A stretch of 64,000 nucleotides of DNA, from contig FN648365.1 in NCBI GenBank assembly GCA_000310025.1, positions 274,880-338,879 on the forward strand, given 5' to 3'. The notes under the pieces are model-generated. The model ran no database searches, had not been told where the DNA came from, and saw only the letters and a list, made by a program, of their open reading frames with translations. The first letter of the stretch is position 1. Every line of letters starts with the position of its first letter. This DNA comes from Ectocarpus siliculosus (Eukaryota; Sar; Phaeophyceae; Ectocarpales; Ectocarpaceae). Of the stretch, positions 52,230 to 62,730 are shown piece by piece. Both the position numbers and the translations under genes were made by a program.

Positions 52230-52868
52230 AGTTAAAGGTTGTGCAGTGCAAGTTATGAAGTATGCCCAAGCCCGCGGAGCTTCGAGGGAAATAGTTACGA
52301 AATAGGGGTGAATCCCAGAAACTAACGCGCGCTGCACCATTTAGCTAAGGATTTGGGAGTTTGCTGTATATGGCTGTTGGGGGCAACACATTGGAACGAG
52401 TATCCCGAAGGGCGGGAAGAGGAAGTCAGAGGAATGTGTAGGAGCCGCCCACAGTAGAGGACTCGCAAGGGGTTTCCCGTTCGGTACGACATAGCGAGTC
52501 GGGAGGCAATCGGGGGAAAGCACTGTGTGCGGTAGGTAGGCAGTAACAGGAGCTAATCCCACTGCACGAGTAGTGTCATGATGACCTCGATGTTGGCGAA
52601 GAAAATGGTAGGGTACCATTTTAGGGACTTGGTCATCTGAGACTACTGTGTGCAGTAAGCTTGGTTCCGTCCACCGCAGGAGAGGGCACCCTCAGTTGCT
52701 GTTTGGAGGGAAGAGAGAGACAGTCTTTATTGGGAGAGAGGCAGAGGCACGATAGAAAGGCCGCAGAAACGTGTCTGCGGGAAATGTGCTCTCTGCCAGT
52801 TTGGTATCTCTCTCTTCCCTCGGGCGGTAGAAAATATTAATAAATGCAATTCGAAAGAAAACAATAAA
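52230..52868. repeat. Dispersed repeat, copy 2 (of 42030)
   Basis: It has the same order of shared words as at 42030, ending GCAATTCGAAAGAAAACAAT. It passes directly into GAAGTTTGAAGG/GGTTTGAAGACACAC, which is part of the 17006 family, and then into the 21385 family. Confidence 0.85.
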
Positions 52869-52879
52869 CAAGAAGTTTG

Positions 52880-53658
52880 AAGGACGGCGAAGAAGGTTTG
52901 AAGACACACGCTCTTAAGCGACGATGGCAATCGCAACGGCAGGAAGCTGCCGTGACAACACAAGTACCTCGACACTCCCATCACGACTTCTATGTACAGT
53001 AGTACCGCAGTAGTATATATACGATGTGGAAGATCCCCGAGAAGACCCTTTGCACGGCAACAACGACAGAGAGAGCGGCAGCTCTGCGTGTACCTGTTGG
53101 TGGACATGTGGCAGGCGCACGACACGCGAACGGATGTTTGCATCGCATAGTAGTAGTAGTTGTATGGCTCGCCGTCGCAGAAGGTATCCCATCCAGTCAT
53201 GGCCGTTGCCTGCCGCAATAGGCGGACGTCGTTCGGCGTCTGGTCCACACTGCTGTGAAGCCAAAACAGTGATCGCGATATCTACATATGCATGCACGCA
53301 TTTTTTTTTCTCGTTGTTGAAGGAAAACTTGCTTCCACAAAGAAGCCGAGAATTTCATTGCTGTATCCCGACGTACAAGACTCCCATCGACACACCAGCA
53401 CGGACGGGAAGGAGGAGTGGGTGCGTGGAAGATATCGTCACAACACAGCTAACTCCACACTCCTACGACTATTTACAGTCGGCGTGTGGTCGATACGAAA
53501 GTCGAAGGTGGGCATGATGAAGGTCGACCCGTCCTGCGTCGTTCGGTGTAAAATGAAAAATGGGAGAGATGGACTGCGTAAAGATACAGCGGTCTTGTCG
53601 GCAGTGCCAAAAGGCAAATGGAAAAATGCAACCATGTCGCAAAAAAAAAAGAAGGTAA
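52880..53658. repeat. Dispersed family, left half, interrupted by LTR element
   Basis: It carries CGAACGGATGTTTGCATCGC, CGTCGTTCGGCGTCTGG and GACCCGTCCTGCGTCGTTCG, and ends in an A run plus GAAGGTAA just before the LTR. It continues at 56422. Confidence 0.8.
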
Positions 53659-53918
53659 TGTGAATGCGACCTCAGACTGTAGTAGATTGTGACGTCAGAT
53701 GACCTGTCGGAGGTCTACCTTCGGGGTGTTGCCACAGATAGAGTCAGTGTCGGATGGATGCTGAACCTTGCTTCAACACAAGGTTGCTCCCCCCCTTGAC
53801 TCACAACACAACTATCCGTACTCGTCAGCCTCTCCACCAGAGGTTGAACCGGTGTGTATCCACACCACACATCCCAACGGGAACTTGCTCACACGCGAAC
53901 CTGGAGACAACCGTCTCA
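53659..53918 (+). repeat. 5' LTR, 260 bp
   Basis: It runs from TGTGAATGCGACCTC to GACAACCGTCTCA. Its start is fixed by the end of the interrupted host repeat. Its end is fixed by the 31-bp copy at 56391. I did not recognise a tRNA primer site just downstream (TAGTGCCGTCAGCGG). Confidence 0.65.
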
Positions 53919-53989
53919 TAGTGCCGTCAGCGGCGTTACGTGTGTTGGTAGAGTTCCTGGTGCGTTGGTGGCACTACTTTGTCACTACC

Positions 53990-55789
53990 ATGGGGAACCG
54001 CAAGCAGAAGAAAAAATCATCTGAGGAGGTCCACTCCCCAGAAGAGTGGGAGGACGGTGAACAGATCATGGATTTCGAGCCGGCCGTCGACGGACAAGGT
54101 CTGGCGTCGCCCGCCGGCCCGCCGTCGCCGTCTCCATCGTCGTCGTCCCCGTCGTCGGACGACGAGGGGCACCGATCTGACCAGTCATCGGGTGATGATG
54201 ATGGGTTGGACCAGCTGTCGTCGTTGCAGTTGCTCGAGGCAACTTGCAAGGCGGAGGTGAAGAATTACCGCCGCGGTTGAAGCAGAGGCGGACACCGCCG
54301 GGGCTCTCGCCAGCGACCATCGGGTGGCAACAGCGTCTCCTGACGGAGTCGGTGGGAAGCTCATCGTCGGTCGCCTCAGCGTCACCTACGTCGTCGTCTC
54401 GTGGAGCCTCGCCTCGTGGAGCGGGTGCAACTGCACATTCAGTGGTAAGTTCAAGCGTTCCGATTTTGGCTCCGTCGTTGCCCGGGCAGACACCGTTGTC
54501 CATCGTTTGTTCCGTCCGCACAGGCAACGAGTGGATCAAATCCTTCGCCGAGTCCGTCGCTCACTGTGCCCGTACACACGTCTACTTCGGTGTCGTGTAC
54601 GTCTGGTAGTGCAACCACAGATAGTTCAACATCACAGGTTGCACCTGCTAGTGCGCAATCGTCCATCGTAGCGTCACCTGTTACTTCAACAGCACAGGTT
54701 GCACCTGCGAATGCGCAATCGTCCGTCGTAGCACCGCCTGTTACTTCAACGTCGCAGGTGGCGTCTACTGCTGTAGCAACCGAACCCCCCGTTCGTACGT
54801 TTCTACAAGCAGCTACCGTCTCCATATCCGCGGCTGATCTCCGCAGCGTTCCCAAACTCACAGGAGACCGTACCGAGAATGTGATCGAAATTTTGAACCA
54901 TTTTCGTACGGTGGTTGGGTTGAAAGCTGCAGCCATCAAACCGGATTCGTCGTTTGCTGATGGAGTTGCATTAAAACACGTTGCCCTTGTGGGAACAGGA
55001 GAGGTGTTGACTCTGATTCGGCAGATCTTGTCTGGACAGATAGACTGTTCTAAGGCAAGCACGTTCACGGAACCGGAGGAAAAAGGGTCGTTTCCCTCTC
55101 CGACCACGTGGGATGCCATGTGTTCCGTGTTGCTTGATTCACTTCTTCCCGCAAATTCCGTTGTGGAGGAAGCACACAATCTCGCAACGTTCGTCCAAGG
55201 GCCGCAGGAATCTGTTTCCTCGTATGCTCTTCGTTTCCGTACTGTCATGGCACGGTTCCAAGCTGCCGTCGGGCGTGATGGTAGTCGTACTGCTTGGAAC
55301 TGCATGACAGTGGCTTTGTGGCAAAATGGGTTGACGCCGGAAGTTCGTAAACTTCAACGGGGATACACTTCCGTAATGTCACTCAAAGAAGCCATAGACC
55401 GAGCGCGTCGTCTGGAGGAGTCGGAACCCGTTGTAACTGTTTCGGCAACTCACTCCGTATCGTCTGCCACCGCTCGCCCCACGGCCGTGTTTCAGGCGAG
55501 GCCTACTCAAACGGTGACCTTCAAGAAGTCACCTGCCCCGCGTCCGTCGACAACTCGCCGTGGAACGCCCGCCGCTCGTGGTCGAGGTTCGGGTTGTGGT
55601 GGCGGTCAGCGTCGTCCGTCCTTTGACCCGTGCACCCACCCCACCTGCCGTTCGCATAAGACCCACCCCATCGAGCGCTGCTGGGTGCGGATTGCAGAGG
55701 AGGAAGATCGTCAGGGTCGTTCTGCGTCCAAGCGGTCCAGAAAAACCTTTCGTCCGAAGCGGAAGGACGATTCGTCGGACTCCGAATAG
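53990..55789 (+). CDS. gag: Retrotransposon gag (frame-disrupted, possible intron)
   Basis: The likely start is the ATG at 53990 (MGNRKQKKKSS), followed by an acidic, Ser/Pro-rich N-terminus. The core at about 54830-55420 fits a retrotransposon capsid: LTGDRTENVIEILNHF, then SVSSYALRFRTVMARFQ and LWQNGLTPEVRKLQRG. A zinc-knuckle-like C-x2-H-x2-H-x4-C occurs in CRSHKTHPIERC near 55656. The C-terminus is basic and ends DDSSDSE before TAG. Between about 54260 and 54335 the frame slips, probably through two small indels. At 54445-54523 a GTAAGT...CACAG segment of 79 nt separates frame 1 from frame 2 and would join in phase 0 if removed. As it stands the gene is broken. Confidence 0.75.
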
Positions 55790-56390
55790 GGGTGCCCAGG
55801 TGTTGTGCCCACAATACTTGGGAAGAAATCTGCTGTTGCCGTAGCAATTAGCAGTAAGGGCGTGAAAAGATCTTTTGATCGTTTTGCGTCACTTGCGCGT
55901 TCGTCCATGTCGTCTAGTGCTCGGAGTGATAGATCGTGTTCGAAGAGTACCAAACGACTTGTAAATAAGGCATATGCATCCCCTGTCGTAGAACAATCAC
56001 ATAGAAGGTTAGAGCGTTCCATTATCGCAGCCGAATAAGACGTGGTTGATACAGCGTCCCTTGAGGCATCGCGTTTTCGTCAGAGTGCCAACAAAACAAG
56101 GGCCGACAGGATGGTTGCCGTACAGAAGAATGTATCGGAGCGTAAGAAGAGGAAGAGGAATTCCGAGGGAATTAAAAAACGTGTTTCGTTGTACACCTCA
56201 GCGCTGGCGCGGAAAAAACCGTCTTTGTCTCTGTCTTTTTCGTCCAAACGCGTTCGCGCTCCTGGACATATCGGTGGCCAATTTCTCCCTGAAATCACCA
56301 TTGATACTGCAAGTGACGTCACGTGCGTTTCACTTTCGTTTTTGAAACAGCACCCATCGTTATCGTTTGCTCATTTAGAGCCCATACCGT
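55790..56390 (+). pseudogene. pol: Truncated pol: aspartic-protease remnant
   Basis: The same frame as gag continues after the TAG at 55787 for 82 codons to a TAA at 56036, then to the deletion point. The later part is basic and reaches ITIDTASDVTCVS at about 56297. This fits the retropepsin D-T/S-G motif, with Ala in place of the usual Gly. The rest of protease and all of RT, RNase H and integrase are missing. No start codon is needed if it was made by read-through. Confidence 0.65.
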
Positions 56391-56421
56391 CTCACACGCG
56401 AACCTGGAGACAACCGTCTCA
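56391..56421 (+). repeat. 3' LTR remnant, 31 bp
   Basis: Exact copy of the end of the 5' LTR, joined to the protease remnant (CCCATACCGT) on its left and the host repeat (TGTAAGCGGG) on its right. Confidence 0.75.
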
Positions 56422-57152
56422 TGTAAGCGGGAAAATAATAAATAGAACACCGCATCCTCTGTTGTTGCAGGCAGCTTTGCTTCCACAACCAAACCGGGAA
56501 CTCAACCTACTCTTGTCTTTCGGCCTAGAAGACTCCAATCGACGCAATCACCGGTAGGAGAGTGCGTGGACGATGCCGTGACACACAAATCCACTATCCT
56601 ACGGCATCTATGCACAGTAGTAAGACCATGTATGTATGTACGTGGAAGATCTCCGAGGGGTCCTCCTGCGCGGTAACGACAACGTCGCGAGAGCTCTTCG
56701 TGTATCTATCGTCGACACATGTAGCAGCTGCACGACACACGAACGGATGTTTGCACCGTTAGGTCGTTGCCGTAGTACGCGTACGTCGTTCGGCGTCTAG
56801 TCCATACCTGGTACAGTACTGCTGTAGCAAAAACACAGCAGCAGTAATCGAGCTATGTATGCATGCAATTGTTTGCTGTGGTTTCAGGCAGACTTTTGCC
56901 TCCACAACCCGAGAATCCCACTGCCGAATCTCGACCTACAAGACTCCAATCAACAAACCAGCACTGGCAGAGGTGCGTGGAAGATGCCGTGAAAGCACAA
57001 CGAGTCGACACTCGTACAACTTCTATGTACAGCAGTCGGCATCTGGTCCATACTGCTGTAGAAATAAAAACATCCAGCCATATCTATTTTTTGTTTTTCC
57101 ATACTAATAACAAGAAATGTATCACGTCACGACGACCATCCGGTGAGGATAT
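56422..57152. repeat. Dispersed family, right half after LTR element
   Basis: It continues the family at the point where 53658 breaks off: AATAGAACACCGCATC, GTTGTTGCAGGCAGCTTTGC, then through to ACTAATAACAAGAAATGTAT and CACGTCACGACGACCATCC. Order and content match 21745-22440. Confidence 0.8.
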
Positions 57153-59270
57153 AGTCTTCTTACACTTTAAGTTTTCTCTGAGAACGCTTCCTTTCACTTC
57201 TTTCGGCTTCTGTGAGCGCTCTATTCCGGTCTTCTCGGGCTCTCACAGAGCAGCATTTCCTGTGGAAATTTGGCACTTTGGTGAACTTCCCACTTTTTCG
57301 TATCTTCCGCTTTTATCTGTCTCGCCTGCTGCTGTCACCCCGCTCTGTACCATCATACGACGCATTCCACTCGAAGTACGGCCCTCTCTATGTGTGCCTC
57401 TTTGTCCTCCGTTCCTCCGTCTCTCGATGTCTCTGACGGTCTGCCCATCCACATTCTCTATTCATTTTCGTCTTCTCTCTTGACTGCTCTCGGGTCGGAA
57501 TGGTCTGTTGTTTGTTCCGATTCCGTGTGCTACTGCTGTACATTTTTTTTATTCTTCTAACACCTTCACACGGTATGTACATTTTTTTTTCTTTTAACAC
57601 CTTCACACGGTATGCACTCACCTCCTATCACCTTGGTACCGTATTCTCTCTCTCTCCACTCAGTGTGTGTGTGTCTGTGTATCCACGTTGTCTTAATTTT
57701 TTTTACTTTTCTCTCTTCACCGCTCTCGTGTCGAAACGGTCTGTTGTTTGTTCCGATTCCGGCAACGGTGTTGTGTGCTCCGGTTCCGATAATCCCTTCT
57801 AAAGGTCCGGAAAATACGAAAATACACTCCTTTCTACCTCCACTCTCGATGGCTACCCCGGCCCACTCCTCCCACTCCTCTGTAGCTACTCTATCATTTG
57901 TTCAGAATTTAAGTAGTGCGTCCAATTCTTCGTGCTGTCTATATTCTTTTCTTGCAGTTCAAGTAGTGCGTTAAATTGGTTGTGCTGTCTTTCTTCATTC
58001 GCAGTTCAGCCGTCCATTTTTTGCAGTTCTGAGTTCTGGATGTAATATAATGTGTATCAGACAATGGAGAGGTACTGGGCACGGCGATGGGAAATGGACC
58101 TTTACATCTCCTTAAATCACACACGAACCTCCATCATGGGAACTCCACCTTCTTCACGGATACTTCAACTGCCAGTGGTGCCTACCTTCATTTTAACAAC
58201 ATCCTACACCCACTTTTTTCAGATAAAACATTGCCTTGGAATCGCTTCAAATAAAGCGGGGGCGCGCAGCGCCCAAAACCTTGTAGATAACATGATTCCT
58301 TTTGTTCGCATGATGAGCGGCACTTCTTTTCTGACTCTCCTCACTCTCTCTCTGTGATCTCTCTTTGCCCGTTAAGCGAAAAAAATATCTGCTGATGACG
58401 CTGATAGTAGTAGCAGTAGCTCATCTCATCGCAGTTGTGTGGCTCACGAACGTTTGGCTGAAACGTTTGGCCGAGCAATCATATTCATTTCAGCTCCGCG
58501 CTCCGCATGACATTTGCGACTCTGTGTGCCGCGCTACCGCTTGCTGCTGCAGCGCATACGGATATCTACTCAGCCAGTTGAAAATACACGATGAACCTGG
58601 CGAGTAGACGTCGGGCGCACTTTTGGCGGTGAGGTCGAGGTCTGTCTATTGAGCGGGGCGGCGAAAGCCGCCAGCACTACCACTCTCCGTTCCTTTTTTG
58701 TTTGTCAGGTACTATTTACAACTGGTGGATGGCATGAATCGAGTACGCCCTCTCTCTTTCTGCACCGCTCCATATTTGTTCCCATTTTCAAAAATGTATT
58801 TTTACTGGCACGAATGTTGAGTACCATGTATCGCGTATCTTGGAATCGAGCTATTGAGTGGGGCGACGAAAGCCGCCAGACCACTTGTATGTACGTGTAG
58901 GTTAGACCTCCTCACCCGGAAGGCACCCGTTGGTTCTTCCTCAGTAGGAGTCATCGTGTCCCCCTTGCCCACCTCTTTGCAACGAGCAAGCTCGTCTACG
59001 CGCAGACAGGCTCCAGAGGTGGTGCTCGACTACTTTTGTACTTTCAACCAACTCCATCGTGAACGGCGGTTGTGATTGTTGAATAGCAGTAGCGGTTGTG
59101 GAGGAAGAGGCCGGGTGTACTGCTGCATGTAGAGACTACCATGCATGTTAAACAGAGCAATAGTCTGAATTCGAACAATTCGTTCGGCAAACCGAAACAA
59201 CGGTGACATCTGAAAATAAGTGCAACATGGGTATATGTCAATTATTGTTGGTTACATTCTCTCGCACCTA
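57153..59270. other. Pyrimidine-rich stretch and small repeats, no confident gene
   Basis: 57150-57750 is T/C rich with a small duplication of ACACCTTCACACGGTATG (57562 and 57598). At 58365-58607 an 80-codon plus ORF has a hydrophobic segment (LLMTLIVVAVAHLIAVVWL) like a membrane helix, but it begins with TTG and has no support. The word GGGGCGGCGAAAGCCGCCAG at 58656 can form a GAAA-capped hairpin and recurs with changes at 58860. A stem GGGCGCGCAGCGCCC lies at 58260. Confidence 0.35.
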
Positions 59271-59274
59271 AAGC

Positions 59275-61108
59275 TCGCGCATCCCTTCGCGCCTACACCT
59301 GAGACTCGGGACGCTCAGAGAGACCCTTACCACGTCAGTGTTCTGATCTTATCAGATGAAACGGCGGAGGCCATTGTGTCATACCGGCTGTCACGGGCCT
59401 GTGTGTGTTCTCATTCTGGCTCTGTGTCAGGGCTGGAGAACGGCATGCCGCACACAACCATGTGTGATCGGGCACCCCGCACTCAACTCGCACTTATAGA
59501 GCTAGCGCATCTTTTCGCGTCAACACCCAAGTCACAGTATTTCCAGAGGGATGCTTTGCGACCCAGGGTCCTCGTGATCTGGGTTAACACGGCACAAGCA
59601 AACGTGTCACACACCGGTGCTGCAGCGGGCTGTATTCGATCGTCCCAATCGGCCGTTGGCTTTTATTCTTTTGTTCTGGCCTCTTTGATGGTGGCGGACC
59701 GCATACCGTTACAACTCACAACATGCACATTCCGCACACAAATTTGTTCGAACCCTAAGCTACACCACGTCCTGCGTTGCTGTAAACCCTCTCTCCTGAC
59801 GCCGCGTGAGTGCTTCATCACTCTGCTCCTCTCCTGACACCTCCAGCATGACATTGCTCGACTGCGACTGCTGGTTACTGCATGTGGGAGGCTGGCTGGT
59901 TCAAAGCAGTAGACATATGGAGTCTATGGCTGAATCGTAAAGCATGTTCTCTTGTGTCGTGATGCCAGCTCTCTGTGTTCTGCACTCTCACTCTCAGCAG
60001 TGTACTTTGTAGTTGAGTATTGTGTTGTTGGACCTACAACATATCGCTAAAGGCACCTCTCGTTCAGTCCCTGTTGTTTGTGATGGCTGGCCTCGGATTC
60101 GTGGAGCATCAAGTTGTCGGAGCATCCGTTCGAGGTGGTCGCTGCCTGTGTTCGCTGCCCTAGCAAGTTGTGCTTGGAAATTTTCCACCGAGATCTGCTT
60201 GCCAAATTTACCGACAAATGTCGGCAATATTTGTTTCGGAGGAACTTCTCCTACACCGAACTGTTCGTCATCAGCCAAATTCCGTTCCGAGCAAATTATG
60301 TTGTCACTGGTACTGCTGTCCAAACGTCGAACCGAAAGAAAACAACACATTCGCGAAATTGAGAGGGAAGCATGAAATTGAGAGTGAGATTATTTATTGG
60401 AAGATAGAATAGAACAGGCGCACGATTCCTGGAGAGCCATATGTCTACTGCCTCTGAACCAGCCTCCCGCATGTAGTAACCAGCAGTTGAGCTATGCCAT
60501 TACGGTGTCAGAGGTGGGCAGAGCGATCAAGAACTTTGGTGGCGTCAGGAGAGAGGGAACAGAGCAACGGGAAGTGAAGCTACATGGTTGGGACATATTT
60601 GTGTCGCACGAGTGTGCATTTGTGTGCATGATGTGAGCATGGTTGTGAGCTGCATGCGGTCCGCCAACCATCAAACGCCAGACGAAAAGCCACAGCGGTG
60701 TGGGACGAATACACAGCAGCAGTAGGCATGGACATGTGACAGCACCAATCAGTACGACACACTGGCTGCACCGTGTAATCCCTGATCATCAGGACACTGG
60801 TGTAGAAGGAATCTCTCTGCCAGTACTGACTCTTGGGTGTAGACGCGACAAATATGTTCGACATCACATCACACATCACACACACACACACTCACCATGC
60901 AGGTCTCCAGCTGACAAAGCAAGCTGACAAAGCAAGACTGAAGAAAAAAAGCAACGGCCGTGCGAGACAAACACACAGGCATGGATGTGACAGCACCGGT
61001 ATGACACAAAGGCCGAACCATTTCATCTGAGATCACCAGGACACTGGTGTGATAAGGATCTCTCTGAGCGTGCCGAGTCTCGGGTGTAGATGCGAAGAGA
61101 TGCCTGCA
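59275..61108. mobile_element. Large imperfect inverted repeat (~650-bp arms) with ORF-bearing spacer
   Basis: The left arm (59275-59925) matches the reverse complement of the right arm (60430-61108). The match includes CTACACCTGAGACTCGG-type outer ends, TGATGGTnGGCGGACCGCAT in the middle and GTAGACATATGG at the inner ends (59915 and 60436). Arm pairs give a common centre near 60185. Each arm itself holds two related modules (outer and inner). The spacer (59930-60430) encodes a minus-strand ORF. This fits a foldback or long-TIR DNA element carrying a gene piece. No transposase was seen. Confidence 0.7.
59994..60350 (-). CDS. 118-residue ORF inside inverted-repeat spacer
   Basis: It starts with ATG, ends with TGA and lies almost wholly between the two arms. 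It includes VPPKQILPTFVGKFGKQISV and QAQLARAANTGSDHLERMLR, an amphipathic, protein-like composition. I do not recognise the family. A GT after GAGAG (near 60050) could be a donor, so it may be a captured exon rather than a whole gene. A plus-strand ORF of similar length overlaps it and looks less protein-like. Confidence 0.4.
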   Translation of the reverse strand: MCCFLSVRRLDSSTSDNIICSERNLADDEQFGVGEVPPKQILPTFVGKFGKQISVENFQAQLARAANTGSDHLERMLRQLDAPRIRGQPSQTTGTEREVPLAICCRSNNTILNYKVHC

Positions 61109-61134
61109 CCCGTGGCCATTCGGCTCAGCCACAA

Positions 61135-61500
61135 GGTTGGGGGGGGGGTCGACCCTGTAGCTACGCCCCCAAAGATGAAAGGTCCCCCCCCCACCCAACC
61201 TTGCACAAGGTCGGGACATGGACAGGGTGCGCATGAAAGCCACCTTGCCCTTGCACAAGACCCTGCCAACGTGCATCATTGGTAGCCTGCACAAGGTCGG
61301 TACCGGGGCAAGGTTCGGCTTGAAAGCCACCTTGTTTAAGGTCAAGACCCTGCCAAGGTACCCACATCGACCTTGGCCACGCATGTCGACGTTGTGCAAG
61401 GAAGGATGTTTGAACGCCAGCGGCAGGGTTAATAGGCCTGGCAAGGTCGTAGCCATTTATTTGGGAAGGTTGCGACCTTGGGCTAGGTTTGGGTACGGGC
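61135..61500. repeat. Short CAAGGT/ACCTTG-rich tract
   Basis: GCACAAGG, GGCAAGGT, GCCACCTTG and CAAGACCCTGCCAA recur about fifteen times. GAAAGCCACCTTG at 61236 and 61321 starts a diverged ~85-bp duplication. The tract follows directly on the right arm of the inverted repeat. Confidence 0.6.
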
Positions 61501-61879
61501 CGTTGATAGGCCGACGACAGTTTTGAGAAGTGTTGCTTGCTTGTGTTTCACATATATATTCCAATCTTTACGCCCTAAGACTACATGTTCGTTGCAGCCG
61601 TCCGCTAACCTTGTGCAGAGACTTGCACACATACACGCGTCAGCCCTTTTATTCTCCGAGCGTCCATCCTACAACAAGCACGCCATCAAGTGCCAAGCGC
61701 AAAAAATTGTCTCACGCCCTCGCGTCTACATAGAGCTATAATGCTAGTCTTCGAGCATAGCAAAACACCCAACTAAAGGCCTACATGACCTTCTACCTAC
61801 TAATAGATCTCGGACAAGAGTGGGCTCCAAATTACCTCCACAAAAGTCATAGGTTCCACATCCAGTCCATTATGGGCAC

Positions 61880-62665
61880 CATCAAACTGTTGTGGCACAT
61901 CAGAACCGCGACGACGCACGTTGCTTAACAGGGTGCACATAAACAAACATCCGACCATGATCCAACTAACAAAAGCGTGGACGTATTGTGCAAAGGTGTT
62001 CATCTACAGGACACCTCCGTGGGCTATGGAGGTGACGTATGCACCACATATAATTCACCCAAGATTAAGATTAAATGGTGGCGCTAGGGAGATAAGGTCC
62101 TAGTACCATCAGGACGCACCGGGTCTCAAGGCTGCTAATCTGGCGTGTGTTGTGTCGTTCAAGACACCCCTCGAAAATTACACACCAGAGATAACACTAC
62201 ATGTACTACGCTGTGTGCCTGATTTAACTCATCATCACGATCGGAATACCTACATACAATACAACCGCGACGACGCACGCCTGAATTTAAACAGGGTGCA
62301 CGTAAACAAACATATAGCCATGATCCAACTAGTAAGCGTGGACGTATTCTGCAAAGGTGTTTTCTACAGGACACCTCCGTGGGCTATGGAGGTGACGTAT
62401 GCACTATTATATAAATCACCCAAGACTAAGATTAAATGGTGGCGCTACAGAGATCAACTACTAGTACCATCAGGACGCACCGGGTCTCTAGACCACATTG
62501 CTGCAAATCTGGCGTGTGTTGTGTCGTTCAAGACACACCTCGGAAAATACACACCAGAGAGAACACTACAACCTTGTGCCTGATTTAACTCGCCAGGGCG
62601 GTCAGAATACCTACATACAATACAACCGCGGCGACGCACGCCTGAATTTAAACACACATGTCAGG
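61880..62665. repeat. ~360-bp tandem repeat, 2+ copies
   Basis: The anchor CCGCGACGACGCACG ends at 61920, 62279 and (with one change) 62640, giving a period of 359-361 bp. The two full units share ACACCTCCGTGGGCTATGGA, AAGATTAAATGGTGGCGCTA and CATCAGGACGCACCGGGTCT. Unit 2 is open for 143 codons on the plus strand (62152-62583) with TPPWAMEVTYALLYKSPKTK. Unit 1 is interrupted. Confidence 0.85.
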
Positions 62666-62730
62666 CATCATGAAGGAGCTACATGAAATCGACACCCGCG
62701 CCTGACAGAACGCCGGCAAAAAAGAGAAGA

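Larger units (their letters stand above)
53659..56421 (+). mobile_element. Decayed LTR retrotransposon with internal deletion (LTR-gag-protease-LTR fragment)
   Basis: The element begins TGTGAATGCG and ends CAACCGTCTCA, as expected for TG...CA LTR ends. The last 31 bp of the 5' LTR (53888-53918) recur exactly at 56391-56421. Gag and an aspartic-protease remnant lie between. Reverse transcriptase, RNase H and integrase are absent: the protease region is fused straight to the 3' LTR end. The flanks are GGTAA on the left and TGTAA on the right, a four-of-five match to a target-site duplication. Gag type and gene order fit a Ty3/gypsy-like element, but without RT the clade cannot be set. Confidence 0.8.

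Noticed and set aside
59220-59837. 205-codon plus ORF
   Set aside because: It lies inside the left arm of the inverted repeat, and the matching right arm does not keep it open.
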